Source: Klebsiella variicola
Lineage (GTDB): Bacteria > Pseudomonadota > Gammaproteobacteria > Enterobacterales > Enterobacteriaceae
Length of the DNA: 64,000 nucleotides
Reading direction: 5' to 3'
Assembly: GCF_000828055.2 (NCBI RefSeq)
Contig: NZ_CP010523.2
Coordinates: 4,650,001-4,714,000, forward strand
The position numbers and the translations under genes were made by a program. Of this stretch, positions 40,510-52,253 are shown piece after piece. A model generated the notes under the pieces. The model made no database searches and was not told where the DNA came from. It saw only the letters and a program-made list of their open reading frames with translations. Position 1 is the stretch's first letter; every line of letters begins with the position of its first letter.

Positions 40510-41076
40510 ATGGGCAACACTAAGTTGGCTAATCCGGCACCGCTGGGCCTTATGGGCTTCGGCATGACCACTATTCTGCTTAACCTGGCGAATAGCGGCC
40601 TGTTCGCATTCGATGTAGCTATCCTGGCGATGGGCATTTTTTACGGCGGCATTGCGCAAATTTTTGCCGGCCTGCTTGAATACAAGAAAGGCAACACCTT
40701 TGGCTTAACCGCTTTTACCTCCTACGGCAGCTTCTGGCTGACGCTGGTGGCTATCCTCCTGATGCCGAAAATGGGTCTGGCGGAAGCGCCGAACGCGCAC
40801 TTCCTCGGCATGTACCTCGGCCTGTGGGGCGTCTTTACCCTGTTTATGTTCTTTGGCACCCTGAAAGCAGCCCGCATGCTGCAGTTTGTCTTCCTGAGCC
40901 TGACCGTGTTGTTCGCGCTGCTGGCGATTGGTCATCTGGTGGATAACGAAGGCATTGTGAAAGTCGCTGGCTGGGTCGGCCTGGTTTGTGGCGCCAGCGC
41001 TATTTACCTGGCGATGGGTGAAGTGCTGAACGAGCAGTTCGGCCGCACCGTGCTGCCGATCGGCGAACCACGTTAA
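40510..41076 (+). CDS. satP: acetate/succinate-proton symporter
   Basis: SatP (YaaH) imports acetate and succinate with protons. The 188-residue protein has six membrane helices and the GPR1/FUN34/YaaH signature NPAPLGLMGFG at the N-terminus (here ANPAPLGLMGFGMTTILLNL, residues 7-26). FYGGIAQIFAGLLEYKKGN follows, and ends with GEPR. The length equals the E. coli protein. GAGGAATT precedes the start. An 88-bp gap with a GC hairpin (40454-40474) separates it from yaaW. Confidence 0.96.
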   Translation: MGNTKLANPAPLGLMGFGMTTILLNLANSGLFAFDVAILAMGIFYGGIAQIFAGLLEYKKGNTFGLTAFTSYGSFWLTLVAILLMPKMGLAEAPNAHFLGMYLGLWGVFTLFMFFGTLKAARMLQFVFLSLTVLFALLAIGHLVDNEGIVKVAGWVGLVCGASAIYLAMGEVLNEQFGRTVLPIGEPR

Positions 41077-41080
41077 TCGT

Positions 41081-41108
41081 CCGCCGCCGTCCTGTCACAG
41101 GGCGGCGG
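41081..41108. terminator. GC-rich hairpin after satP
   Basis: CCGCCGCC (41081-41088) pairs with GGCGGCGG (41101-41108), with an inner CCTG/CAGG stem. It lies 4 bp after the satP stop and 24 bp beyond the convergent transporter stop. No T run follows. Confidence 0.5.
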
Positions 41109-41132
41109 CAGGTCATCATCGGTAAACCAGAC

Positions 41133-42437
41133 TCAACGCTGCAGTTCCCCTTCCGGCAATCCCGCCGACGCCGTCATCCCCTGACGCAGCCAGATACCTA
41201 ATCCTAGCCCCATCAGCGAGAGGGCCAGCACATACCAGGCTGGCGCCATCGGCGACACGCCCATCAGCATGGTGACCGCAATCGGCGTCAGGCCGCCAAA
41301 GATCGCGTACGACAGGTTGTAGGAAAATGAGATGCCGGTGAAGCGCACTTCAGCCGGGAAGGCCCGCACCATGACATAAGGCACCGCCCCTACCACCCCG
41401 ACGCAGAGCCCCACCGTGCCGTAGAGCAGAAACAGCCGCTGCGGGCTGGCGCCGGACAGGTGGTAAAATGCCCAGCTGGCAACCGCCAGCAGCAGGCTGC
41501 CGACGATGAAAGTCCGGCTGGCGCCAAAGCGATCCGCCGCCAGCCCGGCGAGCAGACAGCCGATGCACAACATAATCGTGGCGATGCTATTGGCCTGCAG
41601 GGTAATCGCCGGCGCGAAGCCATAGTGTTTCTGCAGCCAGACCGGCGACATCAGGATCACCACCACCACGCCTGCCGACAGCAGCCAGGTCAGCAGCATA
41701 GAGATCACCACCGCCTTCTGGTGCTTCAGCGCTACTGCTTTTACCGGCAGCTCCTGCGCCAGCGCTTTACGCTGCTGCATCTCAAGAAAAATCGGCGTCT
41801 CCTGCAGCCAGCGACGCAGATACATCGCAATCAGACCAAATACACCGCCCAGCAGGAAGGGGATCCGCCAGCCGCCGTCGTGGATCCCCTGCGGCGTCAG
41901 GCTGGTGTTGATAAGCGTCGCCACCACCGACCCCAACAGAATGCCAACCGTCAGGCCGGCCGTCAGCGTACCGCAGGCGATACCAATGCGTTTTTCCGGG
42001 ACATGCTCGGCGACAAACACCCAGGCGCCAGGAACTTCCCCGCCGATCGCCGCCCCCTGCAGAATACGCATCAGCAGTAACAGCAACGGCGCGACGATGC
42101 CCACCGAGCTATAGGTTGGCAGCAGGCCAATCGCCAGGGTCGGCAGCGCCATCAGCAGGATGCTGAGGGTGAACATTTTCTTGCGTCCCACCAGATCGCC
42201 AAAGTGGGCCATGATGATCCCCCCCAGCGGGCGCGCCAGATAACCGGCGGCGAAAATGCCAAAGGTTTGTACCTGACGGAGCCATTCGGGAATATCTGCG
42301 GGAAAGAAGAGCTCACCGACGACGGCGGCAAAGAAAACGAAAATGATAAAGTCATAAAACTCCAGCGCGCCGCCCAGGGCGGCCAGCGTCAGCGTTTTAT
42401 AATCCTGGCGGTTTAGCGGTCGGTTTGCATATGACAT
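41133..42437 (-). CDS. MHS-family MFS transporter
   Basis: A 434-residue, twelve-helix transporter of the metabolite:H+ symporter group (ProP, KgtP, ShiA, CitA relatives). The N-terminus ALGGALEFYDFIIFVFFAAV is the group's first helix with the FYDF motif. Loop 2-3 is ARPLGGIIMAHFGDLVGRKK, and RILQGAAIGGEVPGAWVFVAE is helix 5. The substrate cannot be read from the sequence; osmolytes or organic acids are typical. It lies between satP and mog, where E. coli K-12 has no transporter in the order I know. It is on the minus strand 119 bp downstream of mog and convergent with satP. Confidence 0.88.
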   Translation of the reverse strand: MSYANRPLNRQDYKTLTLAALGGALEFYDFIIFVFFAAVVGELFFPADIPEWLRQVQTFGIFAAGYLARPLGGIIMAHFGDLVGRKKMFTLSILLMALPTLAIGLLPTYSSVGIVAPLLLLLMRILQGAAIGGEVPGAWVFVAEHVPEKRIGIACGTLTAGLTVGILLGSVVATLINTSLTPQGIHDGGWRIPFLLGGVFGLIAMYLRRWLQETPIFLEMQQRKALAQELPVKAVALKHQKAVVISMLLTWLLSAGVVVVILMSPVWLQKHYGFAPAITLQANSIATIMLCIGCLLAGLAADRFGASRTFIVGSLLLAVASWAFYHLSGASPQRLFLLYGTVGLCVGVVGAVPYVMVRAFPAEVRFTGISFSYNLSYAIFGGLTPIAVTMLMGVSPMAPAWYVLALSLMGLGLGIWLRQGMTASAGLPEGELQR

Positions 42438-42556
42438 AACGCGATTTCATCCTGAGGTGTGCAGCGTGATTTATAGCGTGTAAAGCAAACAGCACTATAT
42501 CGTAAATAAAACGGCACACCATCAGCGATGCAGGTTATGTCACAAATGCATTAAAT

Positions 42557-43144
42557 TCAGGATAAAGTTTCGCGCCTGGCGCTCTTAGGACGAAATGCTT
42601 CTACCACACGGCCATCGGTTTCCACATAAGGCCCCTCCAGCAACTGTACACAATAAGGTACACTTGCAAAAATACCGTGCACCAGTACCTTGCCGTCAGC
42701 ATCTTTTACCCCTTCCAGGGTCTCCTGAATCGCTTTCGGTTGTCCGGGAAGGTTGAGGATCAACGCCTGCTTGCGGATCACCCCGACCTGCCGGGAAAGG
42801 ATAGCCGTCGGCACAAAGTGTAGGCTAACCTGGCGCATTTGCTCGCCGAAGCCCGGCATCTCGCGATCGGCAATCGCCAGCGTTGCGTCAGGCGTCACAT
42901 CGCGACGCGCAGGGCCGGTTCCGCCGGTGGTCAGCACCAGATGGCACCCCATCTCGTCAACCAGTTCGCACAGCGTTTGCTCAATGATCACCTGCTCATC
43001 CGGAATCAGGCGGGTTTGCAGTTCGAAAGGGGTGGTGAGGGCACGCGCCAGCCACTCTTCCAGTGCCGGGATGCCTTTATCCTGATAGACGCCGCTGGAG
43101 GCGCGATCGGAGATGGAAACTAAGCCGATTCGTAAGGTATTCAT
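42557..43144 (-). CDS. mog: molybdopterin adenylyltransferase
   Basis: Mog adenylates molybdopterin before molybdate insertion by MoeA. The 195-residue protein has the MoCF family motif LVLTTGGTGPARRDVTPDAT near 70-90 and LPGQPKAIQETL near the C-terminal third, with SISDRASSGVYQDKG at the N-terminus. Length and sequence match E. coli Mog. I use the ATG at 43144 after GGAATAACC; an in-frame start at 43159 adds five residues without a ribosome site. talB lies 99 bp upstream on the same strand with its own terminator. Confidence 0.97.
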   Translation of the reverse strand: MNTLRIGLVSISDRASSGVYQDKGIPALEEWLARALTTPFELQTRLIPDEQVIIEQTLCELVDEMGCHLVLTTGGTGPARRDVTPDATLAIADREMPGFGEQMRQVSLHFVPTAILSRQVGVIRKQALILNLPGQPKAIQETLEGVKDADGKVLVHGIFASVPYCVQLLEGPYVETDGRVVEAFRPKSARRETLS

Positions 43145-43213
43145 GGTTATTCCGTTCAAACTGTGGCGTTAAACGAAATGATACACTGCCGGAGGCGGGA
43201 CAGACAGTGTAAT

Positions 43214-43235
43214 GTGGCCGACGGGCGTCGGCCAC
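43214..43235 (-). terminator. talB terminator
   Basis: GTGGCCGAC (43214-43222) and GTCGGCCAC (43227-43235) form a perfect 9-bp stem with a GGGC loop, 8 bp after the talB stop. The downstream minus-strand sequence ATTACACTG is only weakly T-rich. Confidence 0.7.
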
Positions 43236-43243
43236 CTGCGGGA

Positions 43244-44197
43244 TTACAGCAGTTCGCCGATCATTTTTTCCAGTTTTTCCTGGTCGATCGCAAACTTACG
43301 GATACCTTCCGCCAGTTTGTCTACCGCCATCGGATCCTGGTTATGCTGCCACAGGAACTCAGATTCGGTAATACGTTCCGGACGCGCTTTCACTTCGCCG
43401 GTATAAACCAGTTTGCGCTCAACGGCGCCTTCGCTTTCAGACAGCTCTTTCAGCAGCGCCGGGGCGATGGTCAGGCGGTCACAGCCGGCCAGTTCCAGGA
43501 TTTCGCCAACATTACGGAAGCTGGCGCCCATCACCACGGTTTCATAGCCGTGCTGCTTGTAGTATTCGTAGATTTCGCTGACGGAAACCACGCCCGGATC
43601 TTCTGCCGGCGCGTACTCTTTCTTGTCGGTGTTGGCTTTGTACCAGTCGAGGATACGGCCAACAAACGGCGAAATCAGGAAGACGCCCGCTTCGGCGCAA
43701 GCGCGAGCCTGAGCGAAGGAGAACAGCAGCGTCAGGTTACAGTTGATGCCTTCTTTTTCCAGCTGTTCAGCGGCGCGAATGCCCTGCCAGGTGGAAGCCA
43801 GCTTGATAAGAATACGATCGTTGCTGATGCCCGCGTCGTTATACAGCTTGATGATACGCTTGGCTTTCGCGATAGACGCTTCAGTATCATAGGAGAGGCG
43901 TGCATCCACTTCAGTGGAAATACGGCCCGGGATCAGTTTCAGGATTTCGAGACCGATGTTCACCGCCAGCTTGTCGGAAGCATCGAGGATCTGCTGCGCG
44001 CGATCGCTGCTCTGGCTACGTGCCCAGGCCACAGCGTCATCAATCAGCTTACGGTACTCAGGGATCTGAGCCGCGCCGAGAATCAGGGAAGGGTTGGTGG
44101 TGGCATCCTGAGGCTGATACAGCTTCATTGCCGCAATATCTCCGGTGTCAGCGACGACAGTGGTGTACTGACGCAGAGAAGTTAATTTATCCGTCAT
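43244..44197 (-). CDS. talB: transaldolase B
   Basis: TalB transfers dihydroxyacetone units between sedoheptulose-7-phosphate and glyceraldehyde-3-phosphate in the non-oxidative pentose phosphate pathway. The 317-residue TIM-barrel enzyme has [10 protein letters not shown] at 31-40 and the Schiff-base Lys132 in [13 protein letters not shown], with [18 protein letters not shown] following. The length equals E. coli TalB. The start at 44197 has AAGAGAAAT. It diverges from yaaJ across about 200 bp. Confidence 0.98.
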   Translation of the reverse strand: MTDKLTSLRQYTTVVADTGDIAAMKLYQPQDATTNPSLILGAAQIPEYRKLIDDAVAWARSQSSDRAQQILDASDKLAVNIGLEILKLIPGRISTEVDARLSYDTEASIAKAKRIIKLYNDAGISNDRILIKLASTWQGIRAAEQLEKEGINCNLTLLFSFAQARACAEAGVFLISPFVGRILDWYKANTDKKEYAPAEDPGVVSVSEIYEYYKQHGYETVVMGASFRNVGEILELAGCDRLTIAPALLKELSESEGAVERKLVYTGEVKARPERITESEFLWQHNQDPMAVDKLAEGIRKFAIDQEKLEKMIGELL

Positions 44198-44399
44198 GAT
44201 ATATTTCTCTTAAACAGCAGTTAAGGGGATGTAACCGGTCTGCCCAGATGATAACACGCTGCCGGGTCAGCGCAACCGCCGACGAGAGAAGAGCGCAGAG
44301 TGTGATAAACTGTGCCGCTTAATTTGCTGAAAGCGAAAGGATTGTCACTTAATTGGTAACGCTTACACAAGCGTACCGGCATGGACAAGAGGATGTTTA

Positions 44400-45830
44400 A
44401 TGCCTGATTTTCTCTCATTTATCAATGAAATACTCTGGGGCTCAGTGATGATTTATCTGTTACTGGGGGCGGGGATCTGGTTTAGCTGGCAAACCCGGGG
44501 TATTCAGTTCCGTTACGTGCGCAAATTCGGCCGCAGTCTGAAAAAAAGCCTGCACCCGCAGCCGGGCGGTTTAACATCCTTCCAGGCGCTCTGTACCAGT
44601 CTTGCCGCCCGGGTCGGCAGCGGCAACCTTGCCGGGGTGACGCTGGCGATCGCCGCCGGCGGGCCTGGGGCCGTATTCTGGATGTGGGTTTCCGCCCTGC
44701 TCGGCATGGCCAGCAGCTTCGCTGAGTGTTCTCTTGCGCAACTATACAAAGAGCGCGACAGCCAGGGACAGTTTCGCGGCGGCCCGGCGTGGTATATGGC
44801 GCGCGGTCTCGGCATGCGCTGGATGGGTGTCCTGTTTTCGATCCTTCTGCTGCTGGCCTATGGATTTATCTTTAATACCGTGCAGGCCAACTCGGTGGCC
44901 CATGCCCTGCACTATGCGTTCGATCTGCCAGCGGCAGTCAGCGGCGGCGTGCTGGCCATTTTCGTTTTCCTGGCCATTCTCCGTGGCCTGCGCGGCGTGG
45001 CGCGCCTGATGCAATGGCTGGTGCCCATCATGGCGCTGCTGTGGATCGCCACCAGTCTGCTCATCGGCCTGTGGCACGTCACCGCCCTGCCGACCATTTT
45101 TGCCACCATCTTTCGCTGCGCCTTCGGCTGGCAGGAAGCCGCCGCCGGCGCGGTGGGCTACTCCATCAGCCAGGCACTGACCAGTGGCTTCCAGCGCGGC
45201 ATGTTCTCCAATGAAGCAGGGATGGGTTCTTCGCCTAACGCCGCCGCGGCCGCCGCCTCCTGGCCGCCGCACCCGGCAGCGCAGGGGATCGTGCAGATGA
45301 TTGGCGTGTTTATCGATACCATCGTGATCTGTACTGCCAGCGCGATTATCGTCATGCTGGCGCCGCGCCCCGACAATGAATATACGCTCAATGGCATTCA
45401 GGACTTGCAACATGCGATGAGCGTGCTGGTCGGCGGCTGGGGAGCCGATTTTATCGCCCTCATCGTGCTGCTGTTCGCCTTTAGCTCTATTGTGGCCAAC
45501 TACGTGTATGCGGAAAATAATCTGGTCTTTCTGCGTCTGGATAAGCCTCGCTACATCTGGGGGCTGCGAATACTCACCGTCCTGATGGTGCTGCTGGGGA
45601 CCCTGGTAAGCCTGCCTGTCGTCTGGCAGAGCGCGGATATCATCATGGCGCTGATGGCGATGACCAACCTGACGGCCATCCTGCTGCTTTCCCCGACGGT
45701 GCGGATTATCGCCAGCGATTATCTGCGCCAGCGGCGGCTGGGTATCCAGCCCACTTTCGATGCCGCCCGCTACCCGGATATTCACCAGCAACTGGCCCCG
45801 GGCGCCTGGAATGAACTGCCGCGCGAATAG
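44400..45830 (+). CDS. yaaJ: alanine/glycine:cation symporter family protein
   Basis: A 476-residue inner membrane protein of the AGCS (sodium:alanine symporter) family. Visible motifs are the family signature [23 protein letters not shown] in substance (residues about 73-95) and [19 protein letters not shown] near 262-280. About eleven membrane segments are apparent. It probably imports alanine or glycine with Na+, by family. AGAGGATG precedes the start. It is monocistronic, between talB (divergent) and yaaA (77 bp downstream). Confidence 0.94.
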   Translation: MPDFLSFINEILWGSVMIYLLLGAGIWFSWQTRGIQFRYVRKFGRSLKKSLHPQPGGLTSFQALCTSLAARVGSGNLAGVTLAIAAGGPGAVFWMWVSALLGMASSFAECSLAQLYKERDSQGQFRGGPAWYMARGLGMRWMGVLFSILLLLAYGFIFNTVQANSVAHALHYAFDLPAAVSGGVLAIFVFLAILRGLRGVARLMQWLVPIMALLWIATSLLIGLWHVTALPTIFATIFRCAFGWQEAAAGAVGYSISQALTSGFQRGMFSNEAGMGSSPNAAAAAASWPPHPAAQGIVQMIGVFIDTIVICTASAIIVMLAPRPDNEYTLNGIQDLQHAMSVLVGGWGADFIALIVLLFAFSSIVANYVYAENNLVFLRLDKPRYIWGLRILTVLMVLLGTLVSLPVVWQSADIIMALMAMTNLTAILLLSPTVRIIASDYLRQRRLGIQPTFDAARYPDIHQQLAPGAWNELPRE

Positions 45831-45907
45831 CGCGGCAATCGCAGCTATCGATCCCACCATGCACTTTTTTTGTTAAAATTCGTCGAAATTACCTGCAAGG
45901 ACTGGAT

Positions 45908-46681
45908 ATGCTGATTCTGATTTCACCTGCTAAAACGCTCGATTATCAAAGCCCGCTGGCAACGACTCGCTATACCCAGCCCGAACTCCTCGAGTATTCT
46001 CAACAGCTTATCGGCATCGCTCGTAAGCTGACCGCGCCGCAAATCGGCAAGCTAATGAGCATTAGCGACAAGCTGGCGGATCTGAACGCCACCCGTTTCC
46101 ACGACTGGCATCCTGACTTTACGCCGCAAAATGCCCGCCAGGCGATCCTTGCCTTTAAGGGCGATGTCTACACCGGCCTGCAGGCAGAGACGCTCACCGA
46201 GGACGACTTTGACTTCGCCCAGCGACACCTGCGCATGCTCTCCGGCCTGTATGGCGTGCTGCGCCCGCTGGACCTGATGCAGCCCTACCGCCTGGAGATG
46301 GGGATCCGTCTGGAAAACCCGCGCGGCAAAGATCTGTACCAGTTCTGGGGCGAGACCATTACCGAGAAGCTGAATCAGGCGCTGCAGGCTCAGGGCGACG
46401 ATATCGTCATCAATCTGGCTTCCGATGAGTATTTTAAATCGGTGAAAACGCAAAAATTGCAGGGTCAGCTGATCAAGCCGGTCTTCCTCGATGAGAAAAA
46501 CGGTAAATTCAAAGTGATCAGCTTCTATGCGAAAAAGGCGCGCGGTCTGATGAGTCGCTACATTATCGAAAACCGCTTAACCCAGCCGGAGCAGCTCAAA
46601 GCCTTTAATAGCGAAGGCTATTTCTTTGATGCGGAGGCTTCGGAGAAAGGTGAGCTGGTGTTTAAACGCCACGAGCAGTAG
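45908..46681 (+). CDS. yaaA: peroxide stress resistance protein YaaA (DUF328)
   Basis: A 257-residue protein of the DUF328/UPF0246 family. In E. coli it is induced by OxyR and limits intracellular iron-driven DNA damage during H2O2 stress. It begins [17 protein letters not shown], contains [32 protein letters not shown] and [17 protein letters not shown], and matches the E. coli length (258). AAGGA precedes the start. The gene is convergent with yaaX, with a hairpin between them. Confidence 0.95.
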   Translation: MLILISPAKTLDYQSPLATTRYTQPELLEYSQQLIGIARKLTAPQIGKLMSISDKLADLNATRFHDWHPDFTPQNARQAILAFKGDVYTGLQAETLTEDDFDFAQRHLRMLSGLYGVLRPLDLMQPYRLEMGIRLENPRGKDLYQFWGETITEKLNQALQAQGDDIVINLASDEYFKSVKTQKLQGQLIKPVFLDEKNGKFKVISFYAKKARGLMSRYIIENRLTQPEQLKAFNSEGYFFDAEASEKGELVFKRHEQ

Positions 46682-46689
46682 GCCTCGAT

Positions 46690-46712
46690 GCCCCCGGCCT
46701 CTCAGCGGGGGC
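46690..46712. terminator. bidirectional hairpin between yaaA and yaaX
   Basis: GCCCCCG (46690-46696) pairs with CGGGGGC (46706-46712) just after the yaaA stop and just beyond the yaaX stop. No T run follows on either side. Confidence 0.6.
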
Positions 46713-46720
46713 AAAGATGA

Positions 46721-47020
46721 TCAGTCGTCGTGGTGATGCCGCTCGTGCCCATGGCCATGATGGCCTTGATCGTCATCATCGTCGCGATCATGGTGGCGAT
46801 AATCATCATGCGGGCGCCAGCGATCGTCACGCCAGTCATAATGGTGAGCCCACCAGTCACGATCGCGCCAATGATCGCCATCCCAGTAGTGCCCATAATC
46901 ATCGCGATCGCCGATTTGCAGCTTCACCGCCGGGAGCAGGGTGATTTCGTCGGCATGAACCAACGCAGGAGCGACCAGCAATATAGAAAGTGCCAGCAAA
47001 GCAGATTTCAGCGTTGTCAT
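46721..47020 (-). CDS. yaaX: YaaX, exported Asp/His-rich DUF2502 protein
   Basis: A 99-residue exported protein. The signal peptide MTTLKSALLALSILLVAPAL ends at VHA. The mature N-terminus EITLLPAVKLQIGDRDDYGH YWDG-type segment identifies the DUF2502 family (E. coli YaaX, YpeC). The C-terminal half is a run of Asp, His, Arg and Trp, ending in DDDDDQGHHGHGHERHHHDD, which suggests divalent metal binding in the periplasm; that is inference. The low-complexity DNA encodes repeated GAT and CAT codons. It lies downstream of thrC but has its own 190-bp upstream region. Confidence 0.88.
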   Translation of the reverse strand: MTTLKSALLALSILLVAPALVHADEITLLPAVKLQIGDRDDYGHYWDGDHWRDRDWWAHHYDWRDDRWRPHDDYRHHDRDDDDDQGHHGHGHERHHHDD

Positions 47021-47165
47021 AAGTGACCTCTTCTATCCGTCCCCGTTATGGGCCGATAGCAAAATATTAACGCCACAAAACTATTCTGATTATTCTCTGC
47101 AATCTGAATCTAGAGTGCGCCGCATTTATTGCTCGTTCGTACACAATATCTCCATCTTCGAGCGT

Positions 47166-47191
47166 AAAAAAACCGGGCACCAGGCCCGGTT
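47166..47191 (-). terminator. thrABC operon terminator
   Basis: AACCGGGC (47171-47178) and GCCCGGTT (47184-47191) form an 8-bp stem with a 5-nt loop. It is followed by T residues on the minus strand (A run 47166-47172), 24 bp after the thrC stop. Confidence 0.92.
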
Positions 47192-47214
47192 TAGCTGGTG
47201 GATGAACGACAATA

Positions 47215-48495
47215 CTAGCCCATCATCAGCTTACGCAGCGCGGCGAAATCCGCCGGCAGATTGTGGGACAGCAGCGGCAGGTCGGCGCGGTCAGCCAGCT
47301 CCTTCGGCAGCGGCAGGGTTTCCTGCAGGATCTCTTCCACGCTCTCTTTGAATTTCGCCGGATGCGCGGTACCGAGGAACAGGCCGTACTCTCCCGGCTG
47401 CAGCTGATCGCGCAGCGCGCGCCAGGCAATCGCCGCGTGCGGCTCAGAGATGTAGCCGATGGCCTTCAGCTCGCGCATCGCCGCTTTGGTGGTCTCATCA
47501 TCGACCGCGGCGTAACCCAGCTCGCTCAGGCGCCAGATTTTACGGCGGAACAGCTCCTCGACGCGCGGCCAGTTGTTCGGCTGGCTGACGTCCATGGCGT
47601 TAGACAGCGTCGCCTGGGTAGCTTTTGGCGCCCACTCGCCGCCCTGCAGATAACGGGGAACGGTGTCGTTCGCGTTGGTGGCGGCAATAAAGCGCTTAAT
47701 CGGCAGACCCAGCGACTTGGCCAGCAGACCAGCGGTCAGATCGCCGAAGTTGCCGCTTGGCACGGAAATCACCAGCTGATTGCGAGCTTCCTGAGGCAGC
47801 TGCGCCGCCGCTTCGAAGTAGTAGCAGATCTGCGCCAGCAGGCGGCTGATGTTGATGGAGTTAGCCGAGTTGAGCCCCAGCGTGGCCTTCAGCTCTTCAT
47901 CGTCAAACGCCTGCTTCACCAGCGCCTGGCAGGCATCAAAGTCGCCATCAATCGCCACGGTTTCAATGTTGCCGCCGAGGGTACAGAACAGCTTCTCCTG
48001 CAGCGGGCTGATCTTACCGCGCGGATAGAGGATCACGACCTTGACGTTCGGCAGACCGTAGAAGGCATGCGCCACCGCCGCCCCGGTGTCGCCGGAGGTT
48101 GCGGTGAGAATGGTGACCGGCTTATCGCCGGCGATATGGGTCAGCATCTGCGCCATAAAGCGGCCGCCAAAATCTTTAAACGCCAGCGTCGGGCCGTGGA
48201 ACAGCTCCAGGCAGCCGACATCGTCCTGAACCTTGCTTACTGGCGCCGGAAACGCAAACGCTGCGCGCACCCGCTGCTGCAGGACATCCTGCGGGATCTC
48301 ATCGCCGATAAAGGCCGATAAAATTTTGGCGCTGCGGGTGACAAAATCCTGCGCCAGCATGTCGTCGATTTCAGTCAGGCTGAATTCCGGCAGATCGTGC
48401 GGAAAGAACAGACCCTGATGCTTGCCAAGTCCCTGGGTGACGGCCTGCGCAAAGCTGACCTGCTCGTTATGATCTTTTAAGTTATACAGTTTCAT
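47215..48495 (-). CDS. thrC: threonine synthase
   Basis: ThrC converts O-phosphohomoserine to threonine with pyridoxal phosphate. The 426-residue protein has the PLP-lysine motif GPTLAFKDFGGRF near 103-115 and the phosphate-binding loop TATSGDTGAAVAHAF near 130-145. The length is close to E. coli ThrC (428). It begins 3 bp after the thrB stop, completing thrABC. Confidence 0.98.
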   Translation of the reverse strand: MKLYNLKDHNEQVSFAQAVTQGLGKHQGLFFPHDLPEFSLTEIDDMLAQDFVTRSAKILSAFIGDEIPQDVLQQRVRAAFAFPAPVSKVQDDVGCLELFHGPTLAFKDFGGRFMAQMLTHIAGDKPVTILTATSGDTGAAVAHAFYGLPNVKVVILYPRGKISPLQEKLFCTLGGNIETVAIDGDFDACQALVKQAFDDEELKATLGLNSANSINISRLLAQICYYFEAAAQLPQEARNQLVISVPSGNFGDLTAGLLAKSLGLPIKRFIAATNANDTVPRYLQGGEWAPKATQATLSNAMDVSQPNNWPRVEELFRRKIWRLSELGYAAVDDETTKAAMRELKAIGYISEPHAAIAWRALRDQLQPGEYGLFLGTAHPAKFKESVEEILQETLPLPKELADRADLPLLSHNLPADFAALRKLMMG

Positions 48496-48498
48496 TGG

Positions 48499-49428
48499 TT
48501 ATCCCACTACGCGTGCGCCCGCCGTGTCCAGCCGGCAAATATGAACAAAGCCTTCCTGATTCTGCAGATAGTGCGCGCCAAGCCAGTCGGCGACGCGCTG
48601 TGCGGTGTCCGGTTTATCACACAACGCAAACAGCGTCGGGCCAGAGCCGGAGATGCCGCAAGCCTGCGCACCGATCTCCATTGTCGCCTGGCGCGCTTCG
48701 CTAAAGCCCGGCAACAGTTTGGTACGGTACGGTTCGGCAATGACATCTTTCATCAATTTTGCCGCCAGCTGCGGCTGGCGGGTGTAGCAGGCATGAATAA
48801 AGCCCGCGAGGTGGCGACCATGGGCGATACAATCCTGGCGGCGGTATTGTGCCGGCAGAATCGCCCGCGCTTCGGCGGTGGATACTTTAATCCCCGGATA
48901 GGCCAACACCCACAGCCACTCATCAAACCCCGGCACCTGCTGGCTGATAATCCCGTTCTCTTCGATCATCAACTGCATGCCGCCAAGATAGCACGGCGCC
49001 ACGTTATCGTAGTGAATGCTGCCGGAGATACGCCCTTCCATCTCCCCCATCAGCGCCAGCATCCGCGTCTCGTTGAGCGGCTTACCGCAGAACTCGTTCA
49101 TGGCCACCAGCGCGGCGACCACCGAGCAGGCGCTGGAGCCGAGCCCGGAGCCGATCGGCATGTTTTTTTCCAGGGTCATCGTCACCGGTACCGTCTTACC
49201 GATCTCCCGGCAAAAGCTTTCCCAGCACTGATAAACAATGTTTTCCTGCGGCGCCGTCGGCAGTTTGCTGGCGAAGCGTCCCAGATTGTGCAGACTGAAT
49301 TGCTCTGCCGCTTCAACAGTGACGTTATCGCCCAGCAGCGTGCCATCCACCGGCGTGACCGCCGCGCCCAACACATCAAACCCGACGCTCATATTGGCAC
49401 TGGAAGCCGGGGCATATACTTTGACCAT
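48499..49428 (-). CDS. thrB: homoserine kinase
   Basis: ThrB phosphorylates homoserine with ATP. The 309-residue GHMP kinase has the phosphate-binding motif [19 protein letters not shown] near 90-108 and the C-terminal [14 protein letters not shown] loop. The length is close to E. coli (310). It starts 1 bp after the thrA stop and is followed closely by thrC. Confidence 0.98.
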   Translation of the reverse strand: MVKVYAPASSANMSVGFDVLGAAVTPVDGTLLGDNVTVEAAEQFSLHNLGRFASKLPTAPQENIVYQCWESFCREIGKTVPVTMTLEKNMPIGSGLGSSACSVVAALVAMNEFCGKPLNETRMLALMGEMEGRISGSIHYDNVAPCYLGGMQLMIEENGIISQQVPGFDEWLWVLAYPGIKVSTAEARAILPAQYRRQDCIAHGRHLAGFIHACYTRQPQLAAKLMKDVIAEPYRTKLLPGFSEARQATMEIGAQACGISGSGPTLFALCDKPDTAQRVADWLGAHYLQNQEGFVHICRLDTAGARVVG

Positions 49429-49429
49429 C

Positions 49430-51955
<2,526 letters not shown>

Positions 51956-51973
51956 CTGTGTTTCCTGTACGCG

Positions 51974-52042
51974 TCAGCCCGCACCGTTACCTGTGGTAAT
52001 GGTGGTGGTGATAATGGTGGTAATCATGCCGATGCGATTCAT
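51974..52042 (-). CDS. thrL: thr operon leader peptide, 22 residues
   Basis: The peptide [22 protein letters not shown] is read from the ATG at 52042 to the TGA at 51974. Seven Thr and five Ile codons in 22 make it the regulatory leader for thrABC. It keeps the TTGNGAG ending of E. coli ThrL but has a different N-terminus and is one residue longer. Stalling at Thr or Ile codons prevents the attenuator hairpin just downstream. Confidence 0.95.
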
Positions 52043-52091
52043 GGATGTTGTGTACTCTGTATTTTTATCTGTCTGTGTGTCCTGCCTATAT

Positions 52092-52120
52092 TGGTTAAAG
52101 TATCTGCCTTCTTAAGTCAA
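52092..52120 (-). promoter_or_regulatory. thr operon promoter
   Basis: On the minus strand TTGACT (52120-52115), a 17-bp spacer and TAACCA (52097-52092) match the E. coli thr promoter in sequence and position, about 50 bp before thrL. Confidence 0.8.
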
Positions 52121-52253
52121 TGAATTTCTCAATTAACCCCATTTCAGCCAGCTTACGTATTGCGCCGTCATGGCAAGAAAAAACATCCAGTTCGGCGGAA
52201 TTCAGCCCACAAAAACAGCACAGATAACTATAAACAAAAAATATGACAGAGCT

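Noticed and set aside
46721..47026. Plus-strand ORFs over yaaX (46717-46944, 46730-47026)
   Set aside because: They are shadows of the repetitive GAT/CAT codons of yaaX. Only the minus strand gives a signal peptide and the DUF2502 N-terminus.
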